From NCBI GenBank assembly GCA_947494095.1, contig CANLTI010000013.1:1-64000 (forward strand): a stretch of DNA of 64,000 bases, read 5' to 3'. This stretch comes from an uncultured Pseudomonadales bacterium (GTDB lineage: Bacteria; Pseudomonadota; Gammaproteobacteria; Pseudomonadales; Cellvibrionaceae). The position numbers were made by a program, and so were the translations under genes. Below the pieces are notes generated by a model. That model was not told the origin of the DNA. It searched no databases and worked only from the letters and a program-made list of their open reading frames with translations. Below, piece by piece: positions 46,897 to 57,771 of the stretch; positions within the stretch are counted from its first letter, which is position 1, and each line of letters begins with the position of its first letter.

Positions 46897-48222
46897 TCAA
46901 ATTGTAGCGCTTTTAGAGGTTACAGTACTCATCGGCAGCCAGCCTATGTATTCGAGAGTCGTAGCTTCTGCCGCCAGAATACGGCTGAAATCAACCTCTG
47001 GCAATCGCAGCTCTAGCGCGCAGCGACCATCGTCTAAATATTGTTCATCTAATACGGCATTAGCGCGGTGAAAGCGTGCTCGCAGGCTGCCCATTGTGGG
47101 GGTTAAATACACATGCCCATGACACATGCTAGTGCCCACGAGCTCACTAATGGCTTGCTCTAGTAATGCAAGCCCTTGCTTTTTATGGGCACTTAACCAT
47201 ACCGCGACAGGCACACCTTGATCATTACGATCCAAGCGCGGTTCCATATCACTCAGTAAATCTATTTTGTTATACACCAATAACTGAGGAATTTCATTGG
47301 CGCCAATTTCCTCTAAGACCTTTTGCACCTCATCAATATTGCGTAAACGCTCGGCATCGGCGGCATCAATAATATGCAACAGCAAGTCAGCACTGGCTGC
47401 TTCCTCGAGTGTTGCTCTAAAGGCTTCAACGAGTTTGTGCGGTAAGCGACTAATAAAGCCTACCGTATCGGCTAATATTACCGCGCCCACATCGTCTAGC
47501 TCTACCCGTCGCATAGTCGGGTCGAGCGTAGCAAATAATTGGTTTTCGGCGTAAACATCAGAGCCCGTAATGGCGTTAAATAATGTCGACTTGCCGGCGT
47601 TGGTATAACCCACCAGCGACACCACCGGAATATCGGCCCGCGTCCGCGAGCGACGGCCTTGATCGCGCTGGCGGCGCACCTTTTCTAGCCTAGCTTGAAT
47701 ACTTTTAATACGCTCACGCAGTAAACGGCGATCGGTTTCGAGCTGGGTTTCCCCTGGCCCACGCATGCCAATACCGCCTTTTTGGCGCTCAAGGTGCGTC
47801 CAGCCGCGAATTAAGCGGGTTGCCACATGCTGTAATTGGGCTAGCTCAACTTGCAATTTACCTTCGTGGGTACGTGCGCGCTGCGCAAAGATATCCAAAA
47901 TGAGTGAGGTGCGATCAAGTACACGGCACTGCAACACAGCCTCTAAGTTTCGCTCTTGGCTAGGGCGTAATGTGTGATTAAAAATAACCAGCTCAGCTTC
48001 GTGCTCTTGCACTAAGGCTTTTAATTCATCGAGTTTACCGGTACCCACAAAATAACGCGCAGTTGGCGTAGAGCGGGCGCCAGTTAACATTGCCACTGGG
48101 TCAGCCCCAGCAGACAATGCTAACTCTTCAAATTCTCGTGGATCGCTGGTGCCTCTTTCTTCATAGATATCGATGTGAACTAGAATAGCTAGCTCACCCG
48201 ATTTAGGACGATCAAAGAACAA
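46897..48222 (-). CDS. hflX: GTPase HflX, ribosome-associated
   Basis: A 441-residue GTPase that rescues or splits stalled ribosomes. It has the HflX N-terminal domain (with GTGKLDEL), the linker GGIGMRGPGETQLETDRR, and the G domain: G1 GYTNAGKST, G3 DTVGF, G4 NKID. The start is TTG 48222, with GAGG 6 bp before it and 11 bp after the hfq stop. About 130 bp without a gene separate it from hflK. Confidence 0.95.
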   Translation of the reverse strand: MFFDRPKSGELAILVHIDIYEERGTSDPREFEELALSAGADPVAMLTGARSTPTARYFVGTGKLDELKALVQEHEAELVIFNHTLRPSQERNLEAVLQCRVLDRTSLILDIFAQRARTHEGKLQVELAQLQHVATRLIRGWTHLERQKGGIGMRGPGETQLETDRRLLRERIKSIQARLEKVRRQRDQGRRSRTRADIPVVSLVGYTNAGKSTLFNAITGSDVYAENQLFATLDPTMRRVELDDVGAVILADTVGFISRLPHKLVEAFRATLEEAASADLLLHIIDAADAERLRNIDEVQKVLEEIGANEIPQLLVYNKIDLLSDMEPRLDRNDQGVPVAVWLSAHKKQGLALLEQAISELVGTSMCHGHVYLTPTMGSLRARFHRANAVLDEQYLDDGRCALELRLPEVDFSRILAAEATTLEYIGWLPMSTVTSKSATI

Positions 48223-48233
48223 TACAGACCTCG

Positions 48234-48491
48234 TTATTCAGCCTCAAAGTTCTCTTCAGGCGCATCAGGGTTAATCATAGGCACGCGTACTGGGCGCGAA
48301 GGCACAACAGTCGATATCGCATGCTTGTAAACCATTTGGCTTACGGTGTTTTTAAGTAATACTACAAACTGATCAAAAGACTCCACTTGGCCTTGCAGCT
48401 TAATACCATTAACCAAGTAAATGGAAACCGGCACACGCTCTTTGCGCAGAATATTGAGATAAGGGTCTTGTAGACTATGCCCTTTTGACAT
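48234..48491 (-). CDS. hfq: RNA chaperone Hfq
   Basis: An 85-residue Sm-like hexameric RNA chaperone that pairs small RNAs with mRNAs. Sm1 and Sm2 are complete ([21 protein letters not shown] and [10 protein letters not shown]), with N-terminal [13 protein letters not shown] and a short acidic tail. Sits between miaA and hflX as usual. Confidence 0.97.
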   Translation of the reverse strand: MSKGHSLQDPYLNILRKERVPVSIYLVNGIKLQGQVESFDQFVVLLKNTVSQMVYKHAISTVVPSRPVRVPMINPDAPEENFEAE

Positions 48492-48615
48492 AAGGCTCTC
48501 CTTGTAAGGATTTATAAAAATAATAAAAACAGATCGCTTTAGGCTTTTGGCCGCGTAAACCTGTAATAAGCTGCGTTCTCACCGACAAGCAGTGACGCAT
48601 TAGGCACCATTTGTA

Positions 48616-49611
48616 TTATATGGTTCTAGCCGCCATAAGTTTCAAGGCTTTAGCTAAAATTTCATCACAACTTAACATTTGACCGGCGCTGTCCTGAGTA
48701 TAGACCCAGCTCAAATCATGCCAGCCTCTTAACCAGGTTAGTTGTCGTTTTGCTAATTGGCGCGTAGCTACGATGCCTTTTTCGAGAAAAGTTTCGTAGT
48801 CATATTGGCCGCTTAGGTGCTCCCAAGCCTGCCGATAACCTACAGCGCGCATCGATGGCGTGTCATAGGTTAGATCATCCCGCGCCATTAAGCCCTTCAT
48901 TTCTTCTAAAAAGCCCAAATCGGCCATTTTATTAAAACGCAATGCGATACGCTGGTGCAAAATGGTACGCTCTTGCGGCGCAATGGCCATTTGCACCCAG
49001 TGATATTTACCTAGCAGGCCATTCCCCTCTAGCACCAAGCGGCCATCATTTTGCTCTGCTTGCAACTGGCTCATGGCTTTGCCCGAACACCGGTAAACCT
49101 CAAGCGCGCGGCTTATACGTTGCGAATGGTTAGGGTGGATGCGTGCGGCACACACAGGATCGGCTTTAGCTAGCACCGCGTGCACATAAGGCCAGCCATG
49201 CTCTAGCGCCAAGGCATTAATTTGGGCGCGCACTTTGGGGTCAGAGGCCGGCATATCCGACAACCCCTCAAGTAGCGCTTTAAAGTACAGCATTGAGCCA
49301 CCCACCAATAAAGGGGTTTTGCCTTTGGCTAGAATGTCTTCGATATGCCACGCGGCATCTTGACAAAAATCGGCGGCATTATAAGCCTCGCTCGGGTCGA
49401 GAATATCAATGAGCCTGTGCGGTGCACGCGCCAGCTCTGCGGCATTGGGTTTTGCCGAGCCGATATCCATACCGCGATATACAAGGGCCGAGTCCACGCT
49501 AATAATTTCGGCATTGGCATGCTCAACCAAGGCGATGGCTAAATCTGTTTTCCCGGCCGCCGTTGGCCCCATTAACGTTAGTACGCGCGGCTTTTGTCTT
49601 GCATCATTCAT
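48616..49611 (-). CDS. miaA: tRNA dimethylallyltransferase
   Basis: A 331-residue enzyme that adds a dimethylallyl group to A37 of tRNAs reading UNN codons. P-loop [11 protein letters not shown] (~15-25), followed by [34 protein letters not shown] and the C-terminal [14 protein letters not shown]. Lies between mutL and hfq. Confidence 0.96.
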   Translation of the reverse strand: MNDARQKPRVLTLMGPTAAGKTDLAIALVEHANAEIISVDSALVYRGMDIGSAKPNAAELARAPHRLIDILDPSEAYNAADFCQDAAWHIEDILAKGKTPLLVGGSMLYFKALLEGLSDMPASDPKVRAQINALALEHGWPYVHAVLAKADPVCAARIHPNHSQRISRALEVYRCSGKAMSQLQAEQNDGRLVLEGNGLLGKYHWVQMAIAPQERTILHQRIALRFNKMADLGFLEEMKGLMARDDLTYDTPSMRAVGYRQAWEHLSGQYDYETFLEKGIVATRQLAKRQLTWLRGWHDLSWVYTQDSAGQMLSCDEILAKALKLMAARTI

Positions 49612-49661
49612 GTATTACATCACTCACAACCGGTTCCTCATCAAAGACTGCCCCATCACAA

Positions 49662-51746
49662 CTACTGGCCTCTCATAAATAAACCGTCAAGCTCATTGAG
49701 CGACAGTTGCGTCCACGTTGGGCGGCCATGGTTACACTGGCCGCTGCGTTCGGTGGCTTCCATATCGCGCAATAACGCGTTCATCTCGGGGATGGTCAGT
49801 TTGCGGTTTGCGCGCACACTACCATGACAGGCCATAGTGCCGAGGATTTCATTCATTTTATGTTGAATGCGCTCGCTCATGCCAAACTCAATCAAATCAG
49901 ATAGCACATCGCGCAGCAGGACTTCAACATCGGCGCGGTTAAGCATGACAGGCACTTGTTTGATCACCAAAGACTCTGGCCCGGCACGCTGCAACTCGAA
50001 ACCCAAGCGGGTAAACAGCTCGGCATTATCATCGGCATAGTTGGCTTCTTTTTCGCTTACGGCAATACTTTGTGGCACCAATAAAGGTTGGCTTTGAACA
50101 CCACTGGCTGCGCATTGTTTTTTCATACTCTCGTAGGTAATGCGCTCGTGTGCGGCATGCGTGTCTACAATAATCATACCGTTGGCGTTTTCGGCCACAA
50201 TATAAATACCTTTGAGCTGTGCAATGGCAAAACCTAAAGGTGGCACGGTGCTATCGCTCGCCGCCACCTGCTCTAAATTTTGGGCATTGCGTGATGGCGC
50301 ACCACCTTGGGTTAACTGAGCATACGTGGCAATTTGCTCGTTGACTGGCATCGCAGCATCAATATTGACAGGTTTTGGCCCATAGCCTCGGCTATCAGCG
50401 CCTACTGATGCGCCGCTGCTATTCGAACCCATGCTATTCAAACCCGTGCTATTCGAATTATTATTACTCGAACCACTATTATTAAAATCACTCGAGGGCG
50501 CTGCCGTAAAACCGGCAGCGCTAGCGCCATACATAGCCGTATTAGCACCGGCATTAGCGCTTAAGTCTAACGCCGATTGCGTAGGGGCTTGCTGCAAAAC
50601 ATCGGCCGCATGTGGCTCTGCGCTATTGTTTGACACACCACTGTTTGACACACCACTGTTTGACACACCACTGTTTGACCCTGCCAAGCCGGTATCCGAT
50701 AAGCCTGTTGCCGCGGCCGTTGTGGGCGCGGTGCTCGCCTCTGGTCGCACATCGGCTAAGGCCTTATGAAGGCTACTAAAAATAAAGTCATGCACCAAGC
50801 GGCCATCTCTAAAGCGCACTTCATGTTTGGTGGGGTGCACATTCACATCAACGCTTGAGGGGTCTACCTCTAAATACAGTACATAAGCTGGGTGGCGCCC
50901 GTGGTATAGCACATCTTGGTAGGCTTGCCGCACAGCGTGAGTCACCAACTTATCTTTGATAGCGCGACCATTGACAAAAAAGTGCTGTAAATCAGCTTGG
51001 CTACGCGAAAAAGTAGGCAGCGCCACCCAGCCCCACAAGCGCAACCCGGCGCGCTCGATCTCGATATGGACAGTGCTCCCCATAAAAGCAGGGCCGCAAA
51101 TTTGCGCAACGCGCCGCTCTTGCTCAGCCTGTGTTACGGCAGGCCGCCAACTATGAATAACACGGCCATTATTTTTAAGGCTAAAGCCGACTCCAAAGCG
51201 CGATAAGGCTAGGCGCTTCAATACATCTTCTACACGGCCATATTCGGTGGCATCTTTGCGTAAAAATTTACGTCGCGCAGGCGTGTTAAAAAATAAATCG
51301 CGCACCTCAACTGTGGTGCCTACAGGGTGCGCAGCGGGCACAACCTGTGCCTGCATATCACGGCCTTCGGCTTTGACCATCCATGCGTGCTCGGCCTTGT
51401 GATGACAGCTTGTTAACTCTAACCGCGATACCGAGCTAATACTCGCCAGCGCCTCCCCCCTAAAGCCCAGTGTCGCCACAGCTTCTAGGTCGTCTAAGTC
51501 TTCAATTTTACTGGTCGCATGGCGTGCCAAGGCGAGCGATAAATCATCTTTACCAATACCTAGGCCATTATCGCGTACCCGCATCAACTTCACGCCACCG
51601 CCCTCAATTTCTACATCTAACTGATTAGCTCCGGCATCAAGGCTGTTTTCTAAGACTTCTTTAATGACCGACGCCGGCCGCTCCACCACTTCACCAGCAG
51701 CAATTTGGTTGGCCAAGCGTGGCGAGAGTAAGTTGATTTCTGACAT
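49662..51746 (-). CDS. mutL: DNA mismatch repair protein MutL, endonuclease type
   Basis: A 694-residue mismatch repair protein. The N-terminal GHKL ATPase has motifs [15 protein letters not shown] and [13 protein letters not shown] long low-complexity linker (~335-500; Ser/Asn/Gly/Ala-rich, with a 15-bp coding repeat) joins the C-terminal dimerisation domain. There [12 protein letters not shown] (~527-538) matches the nuclease motif DQHA(X)2E(X)4E except for Q to T, and CNHGRP near the end is the second metal site. This suggests nicking activity, as in Pseudomonas MutL, and no need for MutH. Confidence 0.94.
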   Translation of the reverse strand: MSEINLLSPRLANQIAAGEVVERPASVIKEVLENSLDAGANQLDVEIEGGGVKLMRVRDNGLGIGKDDLSLALARHATSKIEDLDDLEAVATLGFRGEALASISSVSRLELTSCHHKAEHAWMVKAEGRDMQAQVVPAAHPVGTTVEVRDLFFNTPARRKFLRKDATEYGRVEDVLKRLALSRFGVGFSLKNNGRVIHSWRPAVTQAEQERRVAQICGPAFMGSTVHIEIERAGLRLWGWVALPTFSRSQADLQHFFVNGRAIKDKLVTHAVRQAYQDVLYHGRHPAYVLYLEVDPSSVDVNVHPTKHEVRFRDGRLVHDFIFSSLHKALADVRPEASTAPTTAAATGLSDTGLAGSNSGVSNSGVSNSGVSNNSAEPHAADVLQQAPTQSALDLSANAGANTAMYGASAAGFTAAPSSDFNNSGSSNNNSNSTGLNSMGSNSSGASVGADSRGYGPKPVNIDAAMPVNEQIATYAQLTQGGAPSRNAQNLEQVAASDSTVPPLGFAIAQLKGIYIVAENANGMIIVDTHAAHERITYESMKKQCAASGVQSQPLLVPQSIAVSEKEANYADDNAELFTRLGFELQRAGPESLVIKQVPVMLNRADVEVLLRDVLSDLIEFGMSERIQHKMNEILGTMACHGSVRANRKLTIPEMNALLRDMEATERSGQCNHGRPTWTQLSLNELDGLFMRGQ
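50628..50679 (-). repeat. 15-bp coding tandem repeat within the mutL linker
   Basis: GTTTGACACACCACT (plus strand) occurs three times in a row plus a partial fourth, encoding Ser-Asn-Ser-Gly-Val repeats. Multiples of 15 keep the frame, so copy number can vary without disrupting MutL. Confidence 0.9.
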
Positions 51747-51895
51747 GAGGGCACACCGCTAGAATTAAGGTAGCGATTTTAACGGGTATTGAGGGTGAGA
51801 GCGAATAAAGTCACAAACGCTTAACCACGTACCCTCTAGGCACGGCAATCACCGTGCAATAACCTTTAGCGCTCGTTCTAGCTCTCGTTATAACT

Positions 51896-52825
51896 CTAGC
51901 TTTTAAGGCTATTTTTTAACCCCATAAAACCCTCAACCACCCCCACCACAACCACGCCAGCAATAAAGCCTAATATGCCAGTAATAAGCCCGGGCACTAA
52001 CAAACCTACTAACTCTGCGGCGGGTAAATGATGTATCCAGCCCTCTAAGTGATGCATTTGCTCGGCTGCCAGCGGTATGCCGTGCACTAAAATACCGCCG
52101 CCCACTAAAAACATAGCCGCAGTACCAAAGATAGACAAAAACTTCATTAGCTTGGGCGCAAGCCATAACAAAAAGCGGCCCAGCGCATTGGCCGCCGCAC
52201 TGGTTTTACGCAATAAAGTCAGCCCTACATCATCCATGCGCACAATACCGGCGACCGTACCGTATACCGTTACGGTAATGCCTATGGCCACAATCGTTAA
52301 GACCAACGCTTGCATCATCAAGCTGGCCGCAGCGGCTGTACCTAGGGCAATGACAATAATCTCGGCCGATAAAATAAAATCTGTGCGTATAGCGCCTTTA
52401 ATTTTGTCTTTTTCGTAAGCCACCATATCTACAGCCTCATCTTTGACGGCCTCACGCACTTGCTCTACATGTGCTTGCTGCGCTTTTTTATGAAAGAGTA
52501 AATGCAAAATTTTCTCGCTACCTTCAAAGCACAAATACAACCCACCCAGCATCAATAAAGGCGTAATCACCCAAGGTACCAACGCACTAATGGCTAATGC
52601 CGCAGGCACCAAGATCGCCTTATTAATCAAAGATCCCTTGGCCACCGCCCAAACCACCGGCAGCTCTCTATCGGCATTGACCCCTGTAACCTGCTGCGCA
52701 TTGAGGGCTAAATCATCACCCAAAACACCCGCGGTTTTTTTCGCGGCGACTTTACTCATTAGCGCAATATCATCGAGCAATACTGCAATATCATCAAAAA
52801 GTGCAAAAAAACTACTACCGGCCAT
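51896..52825 (-). CDS. DUF808 family membrane protein (YedI-like)
   Basis: A 309-residue inner-membrane protein of the DUF808 family: the N-terminus MAGSSFFALFDDIAVLLDDIA and block KTAGVLGDDLALNA are family hallmarks, followed by about seven hydrophobic segments. Function unknown. Encoded alone upstream of mutL. A 14-bp triple repeat lies just before its start. Confidence 0.92.
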   Translation of the reverse strand: MAGSSFFALFDDIAVLLDDIALMSKVAAKKTAGVLGDDLALNAQQVTGVNADRELPVVWAVAKGSLINKAILVPAALAISALVPWVITPLLMLGGLYLCFEGSEKILHLLFHKKAQQAHVEQVREAVKDEAVDMVAYEKDKIKGAIRTDFILSAEIIVIALGTAAAASLMMQALVLTIVAIGITVTVYGTVAGIVRMDDVGLTLLRKTSAAANALGRFLLWLAPKLMKFLSIFGTAAMFLVGGGILVHGIPLAAEQMHHLEGWIHHLPAAELVGLLVPGLITGILGFIAGVVVVGVVEGFMGLKNSLKS

Positions 52826-52844
52826 GCGCTTATACCTGTGTGAT

Positions 52845-52886
52845 GTAAGTACGGTTATGTAAATACGGTTATGTAAATACGGTTAT
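52845..52886. repeat. 14-bp tandem repeat, three units
   Basis: GTAAGTACGGTTAT once and GTAAATACGGTTAT twice, immediately upstream of the DUF808 gene (minus) and about 210 bp before nrdR (plus). It could hold an operator array or be a simple slippage repeat. Confidence 0.75.
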
Positions 52887-53098
52887 CTAAAAACTGCTAC
52901 CAACATACTGTAAATGAAACCCATTGACTGCCTATAACGGTTAAAGCGGCAGTACCTTTTATTTATTCCTCAAAATATCCGTATAAGGCCGCCCAAAGAC
53001 TGTGACTAGACCCTAGCGATACAGCAAAAGCCGTGAGGTGCTGAGCACGATTTATGCTAGAATAGCGCCCCATTTTTCTTAGTGCCGGAGCCACCCTC

Positions 53099-53560
53099 AT
53101 GCATTGCCCATTTTGCCAAGCGGCCGACACCAAAGTTGTGGATTCTCGCCTTGTGGCCGAAGGCGGACAAGTACGCCGCCGCCGTGAGTGCCAGCAATGT
53201 AAAGAGCGCTTCACAACCTTTGAAATGGCCGAGCTTTTACTGCCGCGCGTCATCAAGCAAGATGGCTCCAGGCAACCCTTTGACGAAGCAAAATTACGCG
53301 CCGGCCTACAGCGTGCCTTAGAAAAACGCCCCGTCAGCGTAGAAGCCATAGAAACCGCGATCAACCAAATCAAATACTTTTTACAAAGCTTGGGCGAACG
53401 CGAAGTTGACTCGCGCATTGTGGGCGAAAAAGTAATGGAAGTCTTGCGCGATCTTGACGGCGTGGCTTACGTGCGTTTTGCTTCGGTTTATCGGTGTTTT
53501 AAAGATATCGATGAATTCCGCGCAGAACTCGATCGCCTAGAAAAGAGCCCCTCTCAATGA
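53099..53560 (+). CDS. nrdR: Transcriptional repressor NrdR
   Basis: A 153-residue regulator of ribonucleotide reductase genes. Zinc ribbon Cys3, Cys6, Cys31 and Cys34, followed by the ATP-cone domain ([20 protein letters not shown]). The classic nrdR-ribD arrangement: its stop overlaps the ribD start (ATGA, 53557-53560). An extended -10-like TGCTAGAAT lies at about 53055-53063. Confidence 0.96.
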   Translation: MHCPFCQAADTKVVDSRLVAEGGQVRRRRECQQCKERFTTFEMAELLLPRVIKQDGSRQPFDEAKLRAGLQRALEKRPVSVEAIETAINQIKYFLQSLGEREVDSRIVGEKVMEVLRDLDGVAYVRFASVYRCFKDIDEFRAELDRLEKSPSQ

Positions 53561-54750
53561 GCGCACACGCCAGCAATCAAGAGCACATCGACGCTCAGCA
53601 TATGGCCCGCGCGCTCACACTTGCCGAACAAGGCTTATACACCACCACACCCAACCCACGCGTTGGCTGTGTATTCATAAAAGCCGGTGCGGTAGTGGCT
53701 GAAGGGTTTCACGTTCGTGCCGGCCACGGCCATGCCGAGGTGAATGCTTTAGCGGCCGCAGGTAGCCAAGCGCACGGCTCTACGGCCTATGTCACTTTAG
53801 AGCCTTGTAACCATCAAGGGCGTACAGGCCCCTGCAGCCAAGCTTTAATAGATGCCGGCATTGCCGAAGTGATTTATGGCATGCAAGACCCAAACCCCGA
53901 AGTCGCCGGCCAAGGCCTAGAGCGCTTACGTCAAGCCGGTATACGCGTACGCGGCCCCGTGCTTGAGCCGCAAGCGCTCGCACTCAACCCGGGTTTTATC
54001 AAGCGCATGCTTACAGGCCTACCTTATGTGCGCTGTAAATTAGCCATGAGCCTAGATGGCCGTACGGCTATGGCCAGTGGCGAAAGCCAATGGATTACTG
54101 GCAGCGCCGCCCGCGAAGATGTGCAAACCCTGCGCGCACGCAGCTGCAGTATTATTACCGGCAGTGGCACAGTGCTAGCCGACAACCCCGCCCTTACCGT
54201 ACGCAGCCCAAGCATTGCACACGCCGTGAAGGCGCTGGGCTTAAATAGCCATCTGCGCCAACCCCTACGCGTTGTGGTCGATGGCAAACTGTGCACACCC
54301 CTTGATGCGCAAATTTTGCAACAACCCCAAAATACTGTGTTTGCCAGCCTCAAAAACCAAAGTACTCACGGCAATGCCAATGTGTGGCCGCTAGTAAATG
54401 CCGCCAACAATCAGCATGTGGATTTGAATGCGCTGATTAGTCAACTAGGTGCGTTACAACACAACGAAGTATTAATAGAAGCAGGCCCAACACTGGCCGG
54501 CGCCTTTATGCAAGCGGGGTTAATTGATGAAATCGTCGTGTATATGGCAGGAAAGCTAATGGGCAGTACCGGTAAACCCCTTTTTGAGTTACCGCTAAGC
54601 CAAATGCGCCAAAATATTGATTTAACACTCAACAGCATGACCCAAGTCGGTAATGATTGGCGTATTGTTGCCTACCCGCACAATGTCAAAGTGCCTTATG
54701 TGCATAACAATATCCCAACACTGGAGCCCGTATGTTCACCGGAATCGTAG
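53557..54750 (+). CDS. ribD: Bifunctional riboflavin deaminase/reductase RibD
   Basis: A 397-residue enzyme catalysing the second and third steps of riboflavin synthesis from GTP. N-terminal deaminase has the zinc site HAEVNAL and [11 protein letters not shown]; the C-terminal reductase starts near residue 150 ([25 protein letters not shown]). The 3' end overlaps ribE by 19 bp. Confidence 0.96.
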   Translation: MSAHASNQEHIDAQHMARALTLAEQGLYTTTPNPRVGCVFIKAGAVVAEGFHVRAGHGHAEVNALAAAGSQAHGSTAYVTLEPCNHQGRTGPCSQALIDAGIAEVIYGMQDPNPEVAGQGLERLRQAGIRVRGPVLEPQALALNPGFIKRMLTGLPYVRCKLAMSLDGRTAMASGESQWITGSAAREDVQTLRARSCSIITGSGTVLADNPALTVRSPSIAHAVKALGLNSHLRQPLRVVVDGKLCTPLDAQILQQPQNTVFASLKNQSTHGNANVWPLVNAANNQHVDLNALISQLGALQHNEVLIEAGPTLAGAFMQAGLIDEIVVYMAGKLMGSTGKPLFELPLSQMRQNIDLTLNSMTQVGNDWRIVAYPHNVKVPYVHNNIPTLEPVCSPES

Positions 54751-55388
54751 AAGCCCTTGGTACTATTGCCGCCGCCGAGCCTAAAAACGGCGACCTACGC
54801 TTACACATTCAAGCCCCCTCGCTCGACTGGAGCGATGTACACCTAGGTGACTCCATTGCCACAAACGGCGTTTGCCTGACCGTGGTAAAGCTCAGCGGTC
54901 AAGGTTACTGGGCCGATGTCTCGAACGAGACCATCAACTTTACGACAGTGGCCAGCTGGAAGGTAGGCAAAGTAGTTAACCTCGAAAAAGCCCTCACCCC
55001 ACAAACCCGCTTAGGCGGTCATATTGTGAGTGGTCATGTTGATGGTATTGGTGAAGTTATTAGCCGCCAACCCGACGCCCGCAGTGAACGCTTTACTTTG
55101 CGCGCACCCAAGGCATTGGCCAAGTATATTGCCCACAAAGGCTCTATCACCATCGATGGCACAAGCCTTACCGTAAATGCGATCAATGGCTGTGACTTTG
55201 AATTAAATATTGTGCCTCACACGCTTGAAAAAACAGTAATTGGCCACTACCAAGCAGGCAGCCATGTTAATTTAGAAGTTGACGTATTGGCGCGCTACTT
55301 AGAGCGTTTAATGCTAGGCGAAAAAGCCGCCGAACCTAAAGCAACGCTCACCGAAGGCTTTTTGGCCGAACATGGATTTATGCGATAA
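54732..55388 (+). CDS. ribE: Riboflavin synthase, alpha subunit
   Basis: A 218-residue trimeric enzyme converting two dimethyl-ribityllumazine molecules to riboflavin. Two tandem lumazine-binding barrels begin [12 protein letters not shown] and GHIVSGHVDGIGEV. GGAG precedes the ATG, which lies inside the ribD end. Confidence 0.96.
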   Translation: MFTGIVEALGTIAAAEPKNGDLRLHIQAPSLDWSDVHLGDSIATNGVCLTVVKLSGQGYWADVSNETINFTTVASWKVGKVVNLEKALTPQTRLGGHIVSGHVDGIGEVISRQPDARSERFTLRAPKALAKYIAHKGSITIDGTSLTVNAINGCDFELNIVPHTLEKTVIGHYQAGSHVNLEVDVLARYLERLMLGEKAAEPKATLTEGFLAEHGFMR

Positions 55389-55503
55389 GCGTCGCCGCTA
55401 CAAGCCGTTAATATCAAACGACTTGAATAAAAAATACGCTACTTAAAAAATACAAACCAAAAAACACATAACATCAACGCACCATAACCCCAAGAGGCAT
55501 GCT

Positions 55504-56613
55504 GTGGAACTGAATACACCCGCCGAGCTCATCGAAGATATCCGCCAAGGTAAAATGGTTGTTTTGATGGATGACGAAGACCGCGAAAACGAAGGCGACA
55601 TTATTATGGCCGCCGAAAAAGTCCGCCCCGAAGACATTAACTTTATGGCCAAGCACGCACGCGGCCTTATTTGTCTTACCCTTAGCCAGCAACGCTGTCG
55701 CCAGTTAGAGCTACCACTAATGGTACGCGATAACCGCGCCGCCCATGCAACCAACTTTACTGTGAGCATTGAAGCTGCTGTAGGTGTGACTACCGGTATT
55801 AGCGCGGCCGATCGCGCGCAGACTGTACTGGCCGCCGTAAAGCAAGACGCAAGCGCCAAAGACATTGTGCAGCCAGGTCATATCTTTCCGCTCATGGCTG
55901 AAGCCGGTGGCGTACTCAGCCGTGCAGGCCATACCGAAGCGGCCAGCGACTTAGCGCGCTTAGCAGGCTTGGAGCCCGCTGGCGTGATTGTCGAAGTCAT
56001 GAACGACGATGGCAGCATGGCCCGGCGCAACGACTTAGAAACCTTTGCAAAAGAGCACCAGCTTAAGATTGGCACCATTGCCGACCTTATCCAATACCGC
56101 ACCGTCGAAGAAAAAACCGTACACTGCACCAACGAGCGCCAAGTACAAACCGAGCACGGCGAGTTCACCCTCAAAACTTACATTGATAGCGCCCGTAGCG
56201 AGCATCACTTTGCGTTTGTTAAAGGCGCAATCGATAGTGCTAGCCCCACATTGGTACGCGTGCATGTGGGCTCAACCGCGCGCGACGTACTGGGTATTTT
56301 GCCCGATACCGATACCCGCAACAATTGGAGCTTTTACGCCGCTATGCAAAAAGTCGCCAGCGAAGGCGCGGGCGTGGTGGTCCTTATTTGCCACAGCGAA
56401 ACCACCGAAGAAATCGAAGATAGCATCGATGGCTTAATTAGCGGCCGCAAAAAGCACCCCAAAGCCGAAGTCGCTTATAAACAAGTGGGTACCGGCTCGC
56501 AAATCCTTAAAGACTTGGGCGTTAGCAAAATGCGGCTCATGAGTGCACCGTTCAAATTTAGCGCGCTATCGGGCTTTAATTTAGAGGTCACCGAGTACAT
56601 TCAAAACCAATAG
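55504..56613 (+). CDS. ribBA: DHBP synthase with degenerate GTP cyclohydrolase II domain (RibBX type)
   Basis: A 369-residue protein. Residues 1-~203 are complete DHBP synthase (MVVLMDDEDRENEGDI; THATNF-like AAHATNFTVS; GHIFPL), which makes the four-carbon riboflavin precursor. The C-terminal domain has the GTP cyclohydrolase II fold but the zinc-Cys motif is replaced by VHVGSTARDVLGI, so it should be inactive for that step; a true RibA is encoded at 60148. GTG 55504 has AGAGG upstream. The stop TAG is formed at the junction with element A5. Confidence 0.93.
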   Translation: MELNTPAELIEDIRQGKMVVLMDDEDRENEGDIIMAAEKVRPEDINFMAKHARGLICLTLSQQRCRQLELPLMVRDNRAAHATNFTVSIEAAVGVTTGISAADRAQTVLAAVKQDASAKDIVQPGHIFPLMAEAGGVLSRAGHTEAASDLARLAGLEPAGVIVEVMNDDGSMARRNDLETFAKEHQLKIGTIADLIQYRTVEEKTVHCTNERQVQTEHGEFTLKTYIDSARSEHHFAFVKGAIDSASPTLVRVHVGSTARDVLGILPDTDTRNNWSFYAAMQKVASEGAGVVVLICHSETTEEIEDSIDGLISGRKKHPKAEVAYKQVGTGSQILKDLGVSKMRLMSAPFKFSALSGFNLEVTEYIQNQ

Positions 56614-56774
56614 TAACTATTCAGAGGTACCGAAATTAGGCGCTAATGAATCATTGACTGGGCCGCTCAAGCCATCCATGGTCGCTATACAAGCGCTCCC
56701 GGCGCTTAAATACCCAGAAAATAATCCATCAGCACCCTATCAGGTGAGGTTTGCCGGCTGAGCTGAATAGTTAC
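56613..56774 (-). mobile_element. MITE-like element, family A, copy A5 (inserted at the ribBX stop codon)
   Basis: A 162-bp minimal copy with perfect 12-bp ends GTAACTATTCAG / CTGAATAGTTAC and an 8-bp duplication AACCAATA at 56605-56612 and 56775-56782. It lacks the 22-nt stem-loop and 33-bp unit. Its first base completes the ribBX stop (TA + G); without the insertion the frame would have ended TAA at the same codon. It fills the ribBX-ribH gap (56614-56860); after it only the ribH leader remains. Confidence 0.9.
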
Positions 56775-56860
56775 AACCAATAATAAAAGTAAAGGCCCCT
56801 GTTTGGGCCATTACTTCACCCAACACACAACATCAAAAATTTTAGAAAAGAGAACACACC

Positions 56861-57322
56861 ATGAATATTATCGAAGGCGATTTCAAAAACTCTGAGGGCA
56901 AATACGCATTATTGGTTAGCCGCTGGAACAGCTTTGTTGTCGAGCATTTAAAAGATGGCGCCATTGATACACTAAAACGCCACGGTATCGACGAAGCTAA
57001 TATCGACATCATTTACGCACCCGGCGCTTTTGAGTTTCCGATTGCAGCGCAAAAAATTGCGCAAAGCAATAAATACGACGCCATTATTGCCCTAGGTGCC
57101 GTTATTCGCGGTGGCACGCCGCATTTTGAATATGTGGCGGGCGAGTGCACCAAAGGCTTGGCACAGGTATCACTCAATACCGGTTTGCCCATTACTTTTG
57201 GTGTATTAACCGTTGATAGCATTGAGCAAGCCATTGAGCGCAGTGGTACAAAAGCCGGTAACAAAGGCTGTGAAGCTGCCAGTACTGCCTTAGAAATGGT
57301 CTCTTTGTTGGGTAAATTATAA
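56861..57322 (+). CDS. ribH: 6,7-dimethyl-8-ribityllumazine synthase
   Basis: A 153-residue capsid-forming enzyme making the penultimate riboflavin intermediate. Substrate-site blocks [35 protein letters not shown] and [23 protein letters not shown] are intact. The stop overlaps nusB as TAATG. Confidence 0.97.
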   Translation: MNIIEGDFKNSEGKYALLVSRWNSFVVEHLKDGAIDTLKRHGIDEANIDIIYAPGAFEFPIAAQKIAQSNKYDAIIALGAVIRGGTPHFEYVAGECTKGLAQVSLNTGLPITFGVLTVDSIEQAIERSGTKAGNKGCEAASTALEMVSLLGKL

Positions 57323-57762
57323 TGTCTCAGAACCCCATGCCCGCCTTGCGCAGCAAAGCCCGTCACTATGCCATGCAAGCACTTTACCAATGGCAAATGA
57401 CCAAAGCGCACTTAAATATTATTGAAGCCGAGTACCGCACCGATAACGACATGAGCAAAGTGGATGTCGACTATATGCACGAACTCATTCACCAAGTACC
57501 GGCGAATATTCAAGTATTAGAGACCGACTTTTTACCGTATGTCACCGATCTAGCGCTCGAAGAAATAGACCCCATTAGCTTGGCGATTTTACGGTTATCG
57601 GTATACGAATTGCGCTTTCGCATTGACGTGCCTTATAAAGTGGTGATTAACGAAGCGGTCAATTTAGCCAAGCGCTTTGGCGCTACCGACAGCCATAAAT
57701 TTGTTAATGGCGTGCTCGACAAAGTGGCGCCGCGTTTGCGTGAAGCCGAAGCTAGAGGCTAG
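57322..57762 (+). CDS. nusB: Transcription antitermination factor NusB
   Basis: A 146-residue helical RNA-binding protein acting with NusE on rRNA leader transcripts. Family blocks are [31 protein letters not shown] and [28 protein letters not shown]. Coupled to ribH upstream; thiL follows 9 bp later. Confidence 0.96.
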   Translation: MSQNPMPALRSKARHYAMQALYQWQMTKAHLNIIEAEYRTDNDMSKVDVDYMHELIHQVPANIQVLETDFLPYVTDLALEEIDPISLAILRLSVYELRFRIDVPYKVVINEAVNLAKRFGATDSHKFVNGVLDKVAPRLREAEARG

Positions 57763-57771
57763 AGGCTAAGC

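Noticed and set aside
55389..55503. FMN riboswitch upstream of ribBX
   Set aside because: The gap is only 115 bp and the conserved FMN aptamer blocks are not visible.
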